Notes: generated from the sequence alone by a model not told the origin. 64,000 nucleotides of DNA from Onthophagus taurus (GCF_036711975.1 NC_091975.1:6326501-6390500), one strand, 5' to 3'. Numbered from the stretch's first letter, positions 1 to 10,062 are shown. Program-made: numbers and translations.

Positions 1-1
1 A

Positions 2-679
2 AGAAGACCAACAGGGTATTGCCCAAACTACGTAAAAGAATTAAACAAAATTTACGAATCCGAAGATTACAAAAACTTGTTAAGCGACCACAAAGAAACT
101 TTCGAATATATAGAAGAAAACTCTGGGAAACCAATAAAAACCCTTTACGACGTATTTTCCATTTACCAAACTTTGCACGCCGAGGAAACAATGAATTTTA
201 CATTACCAGAATGGACAAAGCCCATATATCCAGGTCTAATCGACCAATTAGCCGGAAAACAGTGCGAATTTGAAAATTATAATCCAATCTTAAAACGTTT
301 AAACGGCGGTAGAATGCTTAAGATAGTTTTGAATCAAATGCTATCTAAGATTAAAGATGAATTACCAAAGGAAAGAAAGATTTACTTATATTCAGGTCAC
401 GAAAACAACGTTATTAATATTTTAGCAGCCTTAAATGTTTTTAAAGCACACGTTCCGAAATACAGCGCTGCTGCGATTATAGAACTTTATTACGTTCCTT
501 TGTCCAATGAGTACAGAGTTAAAGTATTTTACGAATACGATGTTAATGAGGAATTTCGAATTGAAATCATTTCCGGTTGCGAAGAAAGCTGTGAAATTGG
601 TAAATTTATGAATCTAGTCGATGATTATGTTCCTAAGAATTACACCGCAGAATGCGGATCCGATGCGTTCCTAAATTAA
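2..679 (+). CDS. Histidine acid phosphatase (lysosomal/venom type), C-terminal exon, partial
   Basis: An open frame enters from the left edge and ends at TAA 677-679, giving 226 visible residues. The second histidine acid phosphatase signature is visible as SGHENNVINIL, where the family has His plus an acidic proton donor. The tail has the paired cysteines expected near the C-terminus (SGCEESC, then AECGS). By family these are secreted or lysosomal phosphomonoesterases; insect members are often called venom or prostatic acid phosphatase-like. The catalytic RHG motif would lie upstream, outside the window. No intron interrupts the visible part. The family call is firm; substrate and location are inferred. 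The acceptor of this exon is not visible. Confidence 0.85.
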   Translation, partial: RRPTGYCPNYVKELNKIYESEDYKNLLSDHKETFEYIEENSGKPIKTLYDVFSIYQTLHAEETMNFTLPEWTKPIYPGLIDQLAGKQCEFENYNPILKRLNGGRMLKIVLNQMLSKIKDELPKERKIYLYSGHENNVINILAALNVFKAHVPKYSAAAIIELYYVPLSNEYRVKVFYEYDVNEEFRIEIISGCEESCEIGKFMNLVDDYVPKNYTAECGSDAFLN

Positions 680-810
680 GAGTATTATTATTTTTAACGT
701 TCTTATTATCTTTTAAAATAGATTTACTAAATAGATTTTTATTGCTGTATACAATAGAAGTCGTTAAGTCGTTAAACCATTTTAAATTGAATCGTTTTAA
801 ATTGATATTA

Positions 811-816
811 AATAAA
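811..816 (+). terminator. Poly(A) signal AATAAA after the acid phosphatase
   Basis: AATAAA lies 132 bp after the stop codon in A+T-rich sequence and is the first canonical signal downstream. The rest of 680-877 shows no gene. Confidence 0.5.
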
Positions 817-877
817 ATTAATTAAAATATTTTATTTATTTCAATTTGTAACTTTAACAAGGCTACTAGTTATAAAA

Positions 878-2080
878 CATCATCATCATCATTGGAAGCT
901 AATCCATTGTTTTAGGATCAGCTTTCACTCTCTTCTATCTCATGCCTTGGCTTTCCAGTTTCTAACTCCCAGCATTTTTAGACTTTCTTCCCCCTCATCC
1001 TTATATCTGCTGTGAGGCCTGCCTCTTTTGCGGTGTCCAAAAACTGTTCAATTCAAAATTGTAACGCCTTCCCTATCTTCCGTTTTTCTGAACACCTCTG
1101 TATATGTGGTGGAGCATCTTTCTTTCAAAGCAGCCCATTGTCATCGGCCATGTTTTTGACGCGTTTTATATATTAGTATCTTAGTTTTGTTGGTTACTAT
1201 GCCTGATGTTAATAGTTTTCTCAGTCCAAAGTAAGCTTTATTAGCCATATACATACAGTCTTCTCCTAATTTCTTCAGTCATTATGTTATTTTCATTTAT
1301 CAGATCTTCAGATGGAATTATCTGAGCGTTATTATTAATAACGGAATAATTCATAATTAATATTAAAAAAAAATCATTTTCCATAACTAATCTAAATCCC
1401 CTATGTCTCCTTGCTGCCACTTCCCCAATCCATCTCCTTTCCTCTGCCCTCTCCTCCAACACTTGTCTCCAATCCATCAGCTCCTCCCTCAACTCACTAC
1501 ACTCCACCTATAGTATAGGCTATCTGAATCCAATTTTTGGTGATTCTTTTGACGTCATCCATCCAGCAGTCTCCACTCTAGAACTGGGCAGGTTCTTCGT
1601 AGGTCATCATTTCGTATGTGGTCTCTCAGGGTTACACCCAGCATCGACCTCTCCATCTTTCCATACGTTACTTTGAATCTCCTGGCAGTTGTCACCGTTA
1701 ATGTTAAAGTTGCACGCATTGATTGCAAGGCTTTCTTTTCACATATATAGGATTATTGCTCTTGAAGATGTCTCTAAGTTTCCCGTAGGTTGTCTATGCG
1801 AGTCTGATCCTTCTGTTTAGTTCGCTTGTTTGATTATCTCTCGATACACGAACCTAATAGCCAAGATATACCTACATAGCTGTCAAATCTCTCATTCTCA
1901 TTATCCCCAATGTTGATGTTAACAAGATTTGTCATAAATTTTTTATTATAAATTTGTTTATAAATTTAAGTCGTTTAGTATCAGTTTCATCTCTCCAAGG
2001 TAATCCCAAATAAAGACTATATCCTCTGCAAAGTACTTAGGTATTTGCCGCCAATGTTTATGTTTTTCTTCCGAATTTTA
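878..2080 (-). mobile_element. Degenerate RTE-type non-LTR retrotransposon relic
   Basis: On the minus strand the 3' end reads as the conserved RTE C-terminus (GRPHSRYKDEGEESLKMLG, then VRNWKAKA), followed by a GAT-repeat tail at about 878-893, typical of RTE elements. Further upstream in the element, revcomp of about 1510-1650 reads MERSMLGVTLRDHIRNDD and LRRTCPVLEWRLLDGW, the thumb region after the reverse transcriptase. At 1980-2050 a piece resembling KYFAEDIVFIWDYLGEM is visible. Frames are broken throughout, so this is dead. The clade is inferred from motif memory. Confidence 0.7.
1380..1507 (-). mobile_element. Fragment of a second non-LTR element (same family as 35.7-38.3 kb)
   Basis: The minus strand reads ECSELREELMDWRQVLEE and then RRWIGEVAARRHRGF. 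It matches the C-terminus of the element at 35.7 kb (ECDELREEVIGWKQVL, then EWMREVVATRQRRE). It interrupts the RTE relic, so it is either nested in it or joined to it by rearrangement. Confidence 0.65.
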
Positions 2081-2653
2081 TAAATAATTAAAATTTATTA
2101 TTTTATTAGTTATCATAATCTTTTGTTATCAAAATAACGGTTTAATCAGATCTGGTATAATCTTGGTTGCCTACATTAAAGGTTTGTAAAACTAATAAAT
2201 ATATTCTTATCATATGCATTATAAATTTATCGTGTTTATTAATCATGAATTTCAAATGCTTTTGTTAAAACTGTTAGTAAACTTTGTTATAAAAATCATA
2301 ATTCTAATTATTAATCGACACATCTTGTTGTCTAAATAATACACTTGATCTCAAAAGTAGATAAATGAGGTATTCCCAGAAATACTCTACTCTTTGTCAC
2401 TATAGTAAAACCTCTATTGATAGATAAACTCAGGGTATTCCCACAGGATGTATAAATCAAGGATAATAATTCTAGTTTTAATTTTTATTCAACATTAGAT
2501 TATTGTATATTTTTCATTGAACTAAACTTTTTCAGGCCATTCTCAAGTATCCAATTTTAAAGATGATCTAATTCAACATTAGTTTGGTTGGAACCATGTT
2601 ATCCTTTATTTAAAATAAAAATTTGTTATTTTATAACTTCATCATACATTCTT

Positions 2654-2990
2654 CTCTTAACTTAACTTTATCTATATAAAAATAAAAATGTGTATTTGCT
2701 TATTGTTTAGTTTAAACAAATTCAAGCTCCTTTTTCTTATTTAAGATATAAAATATTTTCTTTAAATAACAAAAACTTCGCATTCAAACTAAAAGTAAAT
2801 TAACACTAGAGGGTAACTTAACTTCTTTTAACTTGACTTTATGTATATAAAAATAAAAATGTGTATTTGCTTATTGTTTAGTTTAAACAAATTCAAGCTC
2901 CTTTTTCTTATTTAAGATATAAAATATTTTCTTTAAATAACAAAAACTTTGCATTCAAACTAAAAATGAATTAACACTAAAGAGTAACAG
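2654..2990. repeat. Tandem duplication of about 167 bp within the left arm
   Basis: The block beginning TTAACTTAACTTTATCTATA repeats as TTAACTTGACTTTATGTATA 167 bp later. The right arm has one copy (about 6240-6400), so the duplication is private to the left arm and arose after the inverted duplication, or one copy was lost. Confidence 0.85.
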
Positions 2991-3036
2991 ACATTAATGT
3001 ACATTCTAAAATTAAATGGTTACAACTACCAGTTGT

Positions 3037-4240
3037 TTACTTTCGAATTTTTCGTCCTCCTAAAAATAAAAAGTTTTTTGGATTATTTTATTATAATATT
3101 TCCCTCAAAAAAATCTTACTTCCTCTTGCATGACCATACGAAACCTTCACCCATTTTTCTTCTTGAGTTTTCTTTGTATCATCAATATTTAGATCAGATA
3201 ATGAATCAACCAAAGTTGATCCATCAGAAGTTGTTGCACTTTCCTAAAAAATTTTTGTATTAAAGTTATTGATTAAAATACTAATTAAATTATTTACTCG
3301 ATTTGAAGTTTCACTCAACAGGTTTGAAGGGACTATTCTAACTGGTGGTTGTTGATTCTTTGGTAAATTTTCCCCAGTTTTTCCTGGACCCATTAAAATT
3401 TTGTTCCAATTTTTTCTTGATGCCTCAATATCTGAGTCACCATAAACTGAAAATCCAGATGCTTCTGAAGTTGATTCCTAAAATAAATGAATTCCTTTTA
3501 ATACTTAGAAATTAATTAAACAAAAAAAAATCAATACCCTTTCAGATAGGTCAGATTCCTCATATTTTTTTGCTTTTAAAGATGCTTCATTCCTCTCACG
3601 TTCCAATCGATCCAACATTTGGTGTCTTTCACGTTCTGCCTGCCGAAATTTTTTCCTGACACTAGGTGGCTCAACTTGGATTGTTCGAATAATTCGATTT
3701 TGTTCACAATATATTTGCGGATTATAGGACGGCGCATCAGTCTAAATAAAAAAATTGTATTAATATTAAAATTAAGAGGAAGAAATTCCCACCGTTTCCC
3801 AAGTGTCATCATATTCCATAGGGACATTCCTATCAATTTTCCATTTTTCCTCTATTGGCTCATCTAGATATAACTGCTTCTCCAATTCTTTTCGTTGTTC
3901 ACAACTTTGAATGTGATACTTTTTAAAAATAAAATAGAAAAATTATTCAAAAATTTGACATTTATAAACTTTGAGGTTATGGTAACTTCAAATTTACCTC
4001 CAATTCTGGTTCTGGTACTTTATGTTGGGCGAAAAGGGGACAGGTAACGAGCTTAACATGGGGATTAGCTTTACGACACCTAACCAAATGATACGAGAAT
4101 CTTTTCGCAAGTATTCTATGTGAAACGTTGTAAGGACAAGTTTTGAGCTCTTCTAATTCACTTAAAATGATTAAGAAATATTGAATTTATGAAGTATTGT
4201 GTTAATAACGATATACGTACCCAGATGTATACATTGCCAT
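3037..4240 (-). CDS. GTSF1/Asterix-like two-CHHC zinc-finger protein, copy A
   Basis: Seven exons (4240..4221, 4160..3998, 3918..3793, 3741..3538, 3477..3298, 3243..3120, 3059..3037) join in frame to 279 codons with GT-AG introns. Residues from about 15 hold two U11-48K/GTSF-type fingers, each C-x5-H-x9-H-x3-C: CPYNVSHRILAKRFSYHLVRC and CPLFAQHKVPEP, then EYHIQSC. The rest is acidic and low-complexity, ending in an RG-basic tail (RGRGRKIRK-like). Family members bind PIWI proteins through this fold and C-terminal tryptophans and act in piRNA-guided silencing, in nucleus or nuage. This copy has an extra Trp (RKNWNK). At 279 residues it is longer than the roughly 150-170 I recall for GTSF1. Both copies look intact. 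Function is inferred from the family. Confidence 0.85.
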
Positions 4241-4987
4241 TGTAGAAATGCTTTTTAAGACTTATTTTTGTACTTTAACTGGTAATCTAGCTGTCTAAAA
4301 CTACGCCAAAAGACGGTTTCGTAAATAGTGCCATCTATTGACCATTTATAAAACTAAATACTTAAGCAAGATCATAATTAAAAAAAATAATTTAGATGTA
4401 TTTTGTTTAAATATTAATTTTCTCGTAATTTTTATATGATTTTTTGCAATAATTGGGGTTATATATCAATAATTTTTATTTTTTGAAATTAGTTAAGTGT
4501 GTAAGGGATGATGCCTAACTTCAATAAACCGACATGTTGCACATTTTGATATTAACTAAAATTAGAACTAACACTAATCCTAAAACTAGAAAGTATCTGA
4601 AGACGCATGGCTAAACCCGAATGTTTATTTTTATTAATTTAATTTTAGAATTTTAAACCATAATGTTTATTTTTTATTAATTTAATTTTACAATTTTGTT
4701 GAAGTTAGGCAACATCCCTTACACATTTCACTAAAAATAAAACAATTATTAATAGACAAGTCTAATTATTGCAAAAATCATACAAAGTTAATATGTAAAC
4801 AAAATACATCTCAATTATTTTTTTTTAAATATGGTTTAGCATAAGTATTTAATTTTTGTAAATTGTCAATAGATGGCACTATTTAGGAGACAGTCTTTAG
4901 CGTGGTTTTAAACACCTGGTTCTAAGTACGCGTGTGATACGATTTTCATTTAAAGTACAAAAATAAGTCTTAAAAAGCATTTCTAAC
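4241..4987. promoter_or_regulatory. Shared 5' region between divergent GTSF1-like genes
   Basis: The two ATGs (4240 minus, 4988 plus) face away from each other across 747 bp, most of it the inner ends of the palindrome arms. Both copies therefore have nearly the same upstream sequence, including a TCAATAGATGGCACT motif and its complement. No clear TATA box was found. A shared bidirectional promoter is inference. The centre (4535-4696) holds a 42-bp tandem duplication and a relic of the hairpin seen at 38.3 kb. Confidence 0.45.
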
Positions 4988-6181
4988 ATGGCAATGTATA
5001 CGTCTGGGTACGTATATCTTTATTAACACAATCCTTCATAAACTCAATATATCCTAATCATTTTCAGCGAATTAGAAGAGCTCAAAACCTGTCCTTACAA
5101 CGTTTCACATAGAATAACTGCGAAGAGATTCTTGTATCATTTGGTTAGGTGTCGTAAAGCTAATCCCCATGTGAAGCTCGTTACCTGTCCTCTTTTCGCG
5201 GAACATAAAGTACCAGAACCAGAATTGGAGGTAAATTTGAAGTGAACATAACCTCAAAGTTTATAAATGTCAAATTTTTTCTATTTTATTTTTAAAAAGT
5301 ATCACATTCAAACTTGTGAACAACGAAAACAACTGGAACAAGAGTTATATCGAGATGAACCAATAGAGGAAAGATGGAAAATTGATAGAAACGTCCCCAT
5401 CGAATATGATGACACTTGGGAAACGGTGAGAATTTCTTCCCCTTAATTTTAATATTAATACACTGTTTTTATTTAGACTGATGCGCCGTCCTATAATCCG
5501 CAATTATATTGCGAACAAAATCGAGTCATTCGAACAATCCAAGTTGAGCCACCTAGTGTAAGGAAACAATTTCGGCAGGCGGAACGCGAAAGACATCAAA
5601 TGTTAGATAGATTAGAACGAGAGAGGAATGAAGCATCTTTAAAAGCAAAAAAATATGAGGAATCTGACCTATCTGAAAGGGTATTGAAAATTTTTGTTAA
5701 GTTACTTTTTAAGTATTTATTAAAAAAAATTCATTTATTTAGGAATCAACTTCAGAGGCATCTGGATTTTCAGTTTATGGTAGCTCAGATATTGAGGAAT
5801 CAAGAAAAAAATTGATCAAAATTTTAATGGGTCGAGGTAAACCTGGCGAAAATTGTAAAAAAAATCAACAACCACCAGTTGGAATAGTTCCTCCAAAGCT
5901 GTTGAGTGAAACTTCAAATCGAGTAAATAATCTAATTGGTATTTTAATCAATAATTAATAACAATTTTTTTTAGGAAAGTGCAACAACTTCTGATGGATC
6001 AACTTTGGTTGATTCATTATCTGATCTAAATATTGATGATACAAAGACAAGTCGAGAAGAAGAATGGGTGAAGGTTTCACATGGTTATGGAAGAGGAAGT
6101 AAGATTTTTTTGAGAGAAATATTATAATAAATAATCCAAAAATATCTTTTATTTTTAGGAGGACGAAAAATTCGGAAGTAA
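4988..6181 (+). CDS. GTSF1/Asterix-like two-CHHC zinc-finger protein, copy B
   Basis: Exons 4988-5007, 5068-5230, 5300-5425, 5477-5680, 5743-5922, 5975-6098 and 6159-6181 mirror copy A in every length and phase, giving 279 codons. Both CHHC fingers keep all ligands (CPYNVSHRITAKRFLYHLVRC; CPLFAEHKVPEP, then EYHIQTC). Differences from copy A are few in the fingers (I-L versus I-T, S versus L, Q versus E, S versus T) and many in the acidic tail, as expected if the fingers are constrained. The C-terminus reads GYGRGRGRKIRK. If the last intron is retained, the protein would end SKIFLREIL instead. Role as for copy A: probable PIWI partner in transposon silencing, inferred from family. Confidence 0.85.
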
Positions 6182-6704
6182 ACAACTGGTAGTTGTAACC
6201 ATTTCATTTTAGAATGTACATTAATTTCTGTTACTCTTTAGTATTAATTCATTTTTAGTTTGAATGCAAAGTTTTTGTTATTTAAAGAAAATACTGCATA
6301 TCTTAAATAAGAAAAAGGAGCTTGAATCTGTTTAAACTAAACAATAAGCAAATACACATTTTTATTTTTATATAGATAAAGTTAAGTTAAGAGAAAAATG
6401 TATGATGAAGTTATAAAGGAACAAAGTTTTATTTTAAATAAAGGATAACTTGGTTGAAAAGTTGAGTTCAATGAAAAATATACAACAATCTAATGTTGAA
6501 TAAAAATTAAACCTTGAATTATCATCCTTGATTTATACATCCTATAAACAACTTTGGGAATACCCTGAGTTTATCTATGAACAGAGGTTGGTTTATCTGT
6601 AGTGACAAAGAGAGTAAAGTATTTCTGGGAATCCCTCATTTATGTACTTTTGAAGTTAATAATAAACATGTGTATTATTTAGACAACAAGATGTTACTAC
6701 AAAA

Positions 6705-7015
6705 GATCAGTTATAATATGATGTAATGTATGTATGGAATTAAGAGATAAGGACAAGGTGGAAGAAAGTCCAAAAATGCTGGGAGTTAGAAACTGGAAGA
6801 CTTTTTCCCTTAGTGCAAGTGCAATTATCTTGGTTATTATTATAGGTGCAGTATTATAACTAAGACATTATATGGACACTTTTTTACAGAGAATTTGATG
6901 AGGTAGTCAAACAACTTTCGTTTTTTTAAATGGAAACGACCACTGATTATTCGCTTATTAAATTCGTTATTTTTTTCTGATTACAAAAAAAATCAGAAGA
7001 TTTATACATACATCG
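6705..7015 (+). mobile_element. Insertion in right arm: RTE tail fragment plus mariner-type MITE fragment
   Basis: At 6733-6800 the text AAAAATGCTGGGAGTTAGAA repeats the RTE 3' end seen inverted at 970-1000. From about 6822 to 6985 the sequence (CAATTATCTTGGTTATTATT onward) matches the terminal arms of the foldback element at 29.3-30.7 kb. A duplicated piece of arm (7015-7145, again matching 2335-2480) follows. Neither fragment encodes anything. Confidence 0.7.
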
Positions 7016-7256
7016 TATAGACAACTCGGGGAATACCCTGAGTTTATCTGTAGTGACAAAGAGAGTATAGTATTACTGGGAATACCTCATTTATCTACTT
7101 TTGAGTTCAAGTGTATTATATAGACAACAAGATGTCAATTAATAATTATAAACTAAAGATTTTTATTTTGTTTACTAACAGTTTTAACAAAAGCATTTGA
7201 AATTCATGATTAATAAACGCGATAAATTTATAACGCACATGATAAGAATATTATTA

Positions 7257-7985
7257 ACAAAGGATTTGACGTTACATTAATAAATACCGCAAAAAGAGAG
7301 GGGTCTCTACTATAAATAAGTAACAAAGGATATGAATTGTCAGCAGTTGACTCTCACTGGGAGAAGTTAGCTGTTCACATATACCACATATACCATTCCA
7401 AAAGTAAGTTGTTTTCGTTTTTATTTTTACTTAATTATAATTATTTTTCTCTCAGTTTGGAACATTACATTTAATCGTCTATTTTGAGCCGCCAGTCATA
7501 GAAATTTCAATACCACTTTAATAATGTTGGTCGGGATTTTGGGTCAGCCCATGCTTAGGCCGGGTGTCCATCGCAGATGGGAGGGTCTACACGAGCGTCG
7601 TTAAGTTATCATTTCGGTGATTTCTTCTTGACGCTCGCGTACCTTACTCACAACAAATGTACCAAAGATTATCCATAATTGCGACATGAGACCACATATC
7701 GTTGCTTAAAGAAGCTCTCTGTATCCTACTAACGTATCCCACTTTTATGTTAAGGGAAGGGGGTGCTCCCTTTGAGCATACGTGCAAGGAACTTATCGTT
7801 CCTTGTATTGAGGATTCTGTCCGATATGGAGTCTATAAACGACTTCAACATCACGTATAAGAACGCCAATGGTACTTGATTCAAGATAACTACCATCATG
7901 TTATATAGATTTTTTTTAATAAATGGTTTTTAAGAATGGTAAATTTTGTTTTATTTGTATTGTAATTTCAATGTATAGTCAAAAA
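7257..7985 (+). ncRNA. Possible non-coding transcript or 5' UTR exon in a 730-bp insertion
   Basis: This block is absent from the left palindrome arm. It has TATAAATA at 7311-7318, an Inr-like TCAGCA at 7340, a strong donor (AAA|GTAAGT at 7404), a GC-richer body with two hairpins (about 7588-7642 with GAGCGTC/GACGCTC arms; 7786-7806 with AAGGAAC/GTTCCTT), and AATAAA at 7918-7923. The longest peptide in the body is 26 codons (7524-7604). It could be a spliced lncRNA. Alternatively, exon 7340-7403 could be the 5' UTR of the channel gene at 8121, splicing to an acceptor such as TTTAATGTAG at 8018. I do not recognise the RNA. Confidence 0.35.
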
Positions 7986-8120
7986 TGTATTTAATAGTTT
8001 TACAAACCTTTAATGTAGGCAACCAAGATTATATCAGATCTAATAAATATAGAGGGATATAAAGGAATCAAGGAGTATTGAACAATTTGATCGTTGAAAA
8101 GTCAAAAAAATTAATAAAAG

Positions 8121-9794
8121 ATGCCTTTACGTGCAAGAAAATCTGTTACGGATGTTTCAAATCATAACTGTACACTTCCCCAAGAAGAAGATATATTGGT
8201 GCGATACATTTCCGGTGGATATTTTGTAATGTTTAGGAGATGGATTAAGAGACAAACAATGGTTTGGGAGTCAAATCCGCGTAGTAAAATGTACCTAAAG
8301 TCGACATTTAACATTCGCAGAGAGAAAATAATTCACTTGGAAGATCATTATTACATGATACACCCATTCAGTTCGATGAAATGTTACTGGGAGTTTATGA
8401 TGATCATCGCGATAACGCTCATGTTGATAATCGTCCCAATCGTGTTGTGTTGGGAACATGTTACGAGTGGAGTGTTGGTTCTGCGTATAACATTAGACAT
8501 ATTGTGTTTTATAGATATATTAATCGGATTTCAAAGTGGTTATTTGGATGATAAAACCAAGAAAATTATATTGTCACAGAAAAAGGTAGCCATGAAATAT
8601 CTAAAAGGTAGATTCCTCACAGATTTTTTGCCGTTAATTAACTCGGATATTATGAGTGTCTTTATGGAATCCCAATCAACCGATTCCACATCAAACATAT
8701 CTGGAACAAATTCGATTAGATTTATGAATATCATAAAAATCCTTAGAATTTTCACATTGACTGTTTACATGAACCGATTACGCGAATTTTATCAATACAG
8801 CATCTTTCGATTTAAGATGTTTAAATTGTTATTAATCACGTTTTTATTACTGTTGTGGGCGACGGGCGTTTTGTTTGTTTTAGCAAGAGAATCTGAAGAG
8901 GAATGGTTGATTAACCCGGACGACGAAAATTATCTAAACACAAACTTGGTGATATGTTTCGTGGAAGTTTTCGACTTCTTTTTCCTGATCGATCATTATC
9001 CGACGAAAAGTTTGATTCTTTTACCGTTCGAATTGGCGGCTTTAGCGGTCGGAGTTGTTTTGCAAATGTACTTTATTTCACAAATTCTTCAATTAGTCGA
9101 AAAACACAAAACCAGTGAAAATAAGTATAACGACAAAAACATTCAATTACATAATTACGTGCGTAATAAGCAAGTACCACCATCAATCGCATCAAAGTGC
9201 CAAGATTATTTCGATTTTAAATTTCAAAAAAGTTATTATCGTGAATCTGAAATTCTACAAACCTTATCGACTACTTTAAGGTCCGAAATTAATTCCCACA
9301 TTTGTGAACGACTCCTGGAAAACGTCGACATTTTAAAAGATATGCCATTTTCAGTTATCACCATGCTCACGGGGTTAATGGAAGAAGAAATTTATTTACC
9401 CAACGATATCATAACAAGGGCAGGGGATATTGGAGATTGTATGTATTTTATTTCATCAGGAATGGTTGCTGTTTATACACCAGGCGGTAAAGAAATTTGC
9501 CACATTTCAAACGGTGGTAATTTCGGAGAAGTTTGCATGATTATGAAACATACGTCGAGAGTTGCCACAGTTATTGCTGTTGATTATTGTGATCTCTACG
9601 TTTTGTCTAGAAAATGTTTTCTGTCTGCGATTAAAACCTATCCGGATCTTTATCGGAAAACAATGGCGATTTCCAAGAAAAGAATGTCACAAGTTGTTCA
9701 AACGCAACACGGGAGATATCGACCTGAAGAATTTTATGATATGCGAACCCCAGAAGGTGTTTTTTATTTTAAGAAATCTTTATACGAATTATAA
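8121..9794 (+). CDS. HCN/CNG-like cyclic-nucleotide-binding channel protein, intronless, divergent pore
   Basis: A single 557-codon frame; TAA at 8115-8117 in frame upstream fixes the ATG. The order is: basic N-terminus, S1 about 91-112, S2 about 117-138, S4 about 200-222 with only spaced basic residues (KILRIF...NRLRE), S5 about 233-254, pore region 265-297, S6 about 300-325, C-linker, then a cyclic-nucleotide domain about 410-520. The phosphate-binding cassette is preserved (FGE 468-470, RVA 480-482). The pore stretch (VFDFFFLIDHYPTKS) has no GYG or other recognisable filter. HCN/CNG channels carry cation current in membranes; whether this one conducts is doubtful. A single exon suggests retroposition or an insect lineage-specific family. 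Upstream non-coding exons are possible. Confidence 0.8.
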   Translation: MPLRARKSVTDVSNHNCTLPQEEDILVRYISGGYFVMFRRWIKRQTMVWESNPRSKMYLKSTFNIRREKIIHLEDHYYMIHPFSSMKCYWEFMMIIAITLMLIIVPIVLCWEHVTSGVLVLRITLDILCFIDILIGFQSGYLDDKTKKIILSQKKVAMKYLKGRFLTDFLPLINSDIMSVFMESQSTDSTSNISGTNSIRFMNIIKILRIFTLTVYMNRLREFYQYSIFRFKMFKLLLITFLLLLWATGVLFVLARESEEEWLINPDDENYLNTNLVICFVEVFDFFFLIDHYPTKSLILLPFELAALAVGVVLQMYFISQILQLVEKHKTSENKYNDKNIQLHNYVRNKQVPPSIASKCQDYFDFKFQKSYYRESEILQTLSTTLRSEINSHICERLLENVDILKDMPFSVITMLTGLMEEEIYLPNDIITRAGDIGDCMYFISSGMVAVYTPGGKEICHISNGGNFGEVCMIMKHTSRVATVIAVDYCDLYVLSRKCFLSAIKTYPDLYRKTMAISKKRMSQVVQTQHGRYRPEEFYDMRTPEGVFYFKKSLYEL

Positions 9795-9877
9795 ATTTAC
9801 AAAGATACAATGTCGACCAATTGTCATAATAGATTCCGATCTTCCAAGCATTTTGAATTGCTTTTCCGTCTTTCCTT

Positions 9878-10062
9878 TTAATTATCCTTTACTTTATACT
9901 TTTCAACTTTAGCATTAGCCCCGGTTTCATTGAAAATTCTCAAACCGGTTATTGTCACATTACATTTTTTATTATCGATTGTAAATCTGTAACTCCACAT
10001 TTTTTTGAGCTTTCATCACCATCCATATCAACGATTTCTTGGAGATACCAATCACCAACAGC
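9878..10062 (-). pseudogene. Terminal exon of an unrecognised gene, broken by a frameshift at an A7 run
   Basis: On the minus strand, after an acceptor (TTTTTAACAG) at 10063, the frame reads AVGDWYLQEIVDMDGDESS. At seven adenines (complement of 10000-10006) it must shift to continue KMWSYRFTIDNKKCNVT, then ITGLRIFNETGANAK, ending at TAA 9880..9878. Both halves look coding. One frame alone hits a stop after about 35 codons. It is either a frameshifted pseudogene exon or a homopolymer sequencing error. No matching upstream exon was found before the LTR remnant at 10.15 kb. Family unknown. Confidence 0.45.

Larger units (their letters stand above)
2140..8045. repeat. Large inverted duplication (imperfect palindrome), about 2.4-kb arms
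   Basis: Left arm about 2140-4530 reappears in reverse complement at about 4697-8045, with a spacer of about 165 bp (centre near 4614). Marker pairs include the GTSF1-like coding exons (3037-4240 versus 4988-6181), the distal block 2335-2480 versus 6530-6700, and the outermost block 2145-2185 (GGTTGCCTACATTAAAGG) versus 8000-8045. The right arm is interrupted by insertions at about 6705-7015 and 7257-7985. The left arm carries an extra tandem copy at 2654-2990. Divergence is visible but modest, so this is an old segmental duplication and not simply a foldback assembly artefact. Confidence 0.9.

Noticed and set aside
9562-9912. 116-codon frame overlapping the end of the channel gene
   Set aside because: It is a shadow in another frame of the 557-codon channel frame, with no motif of its own.
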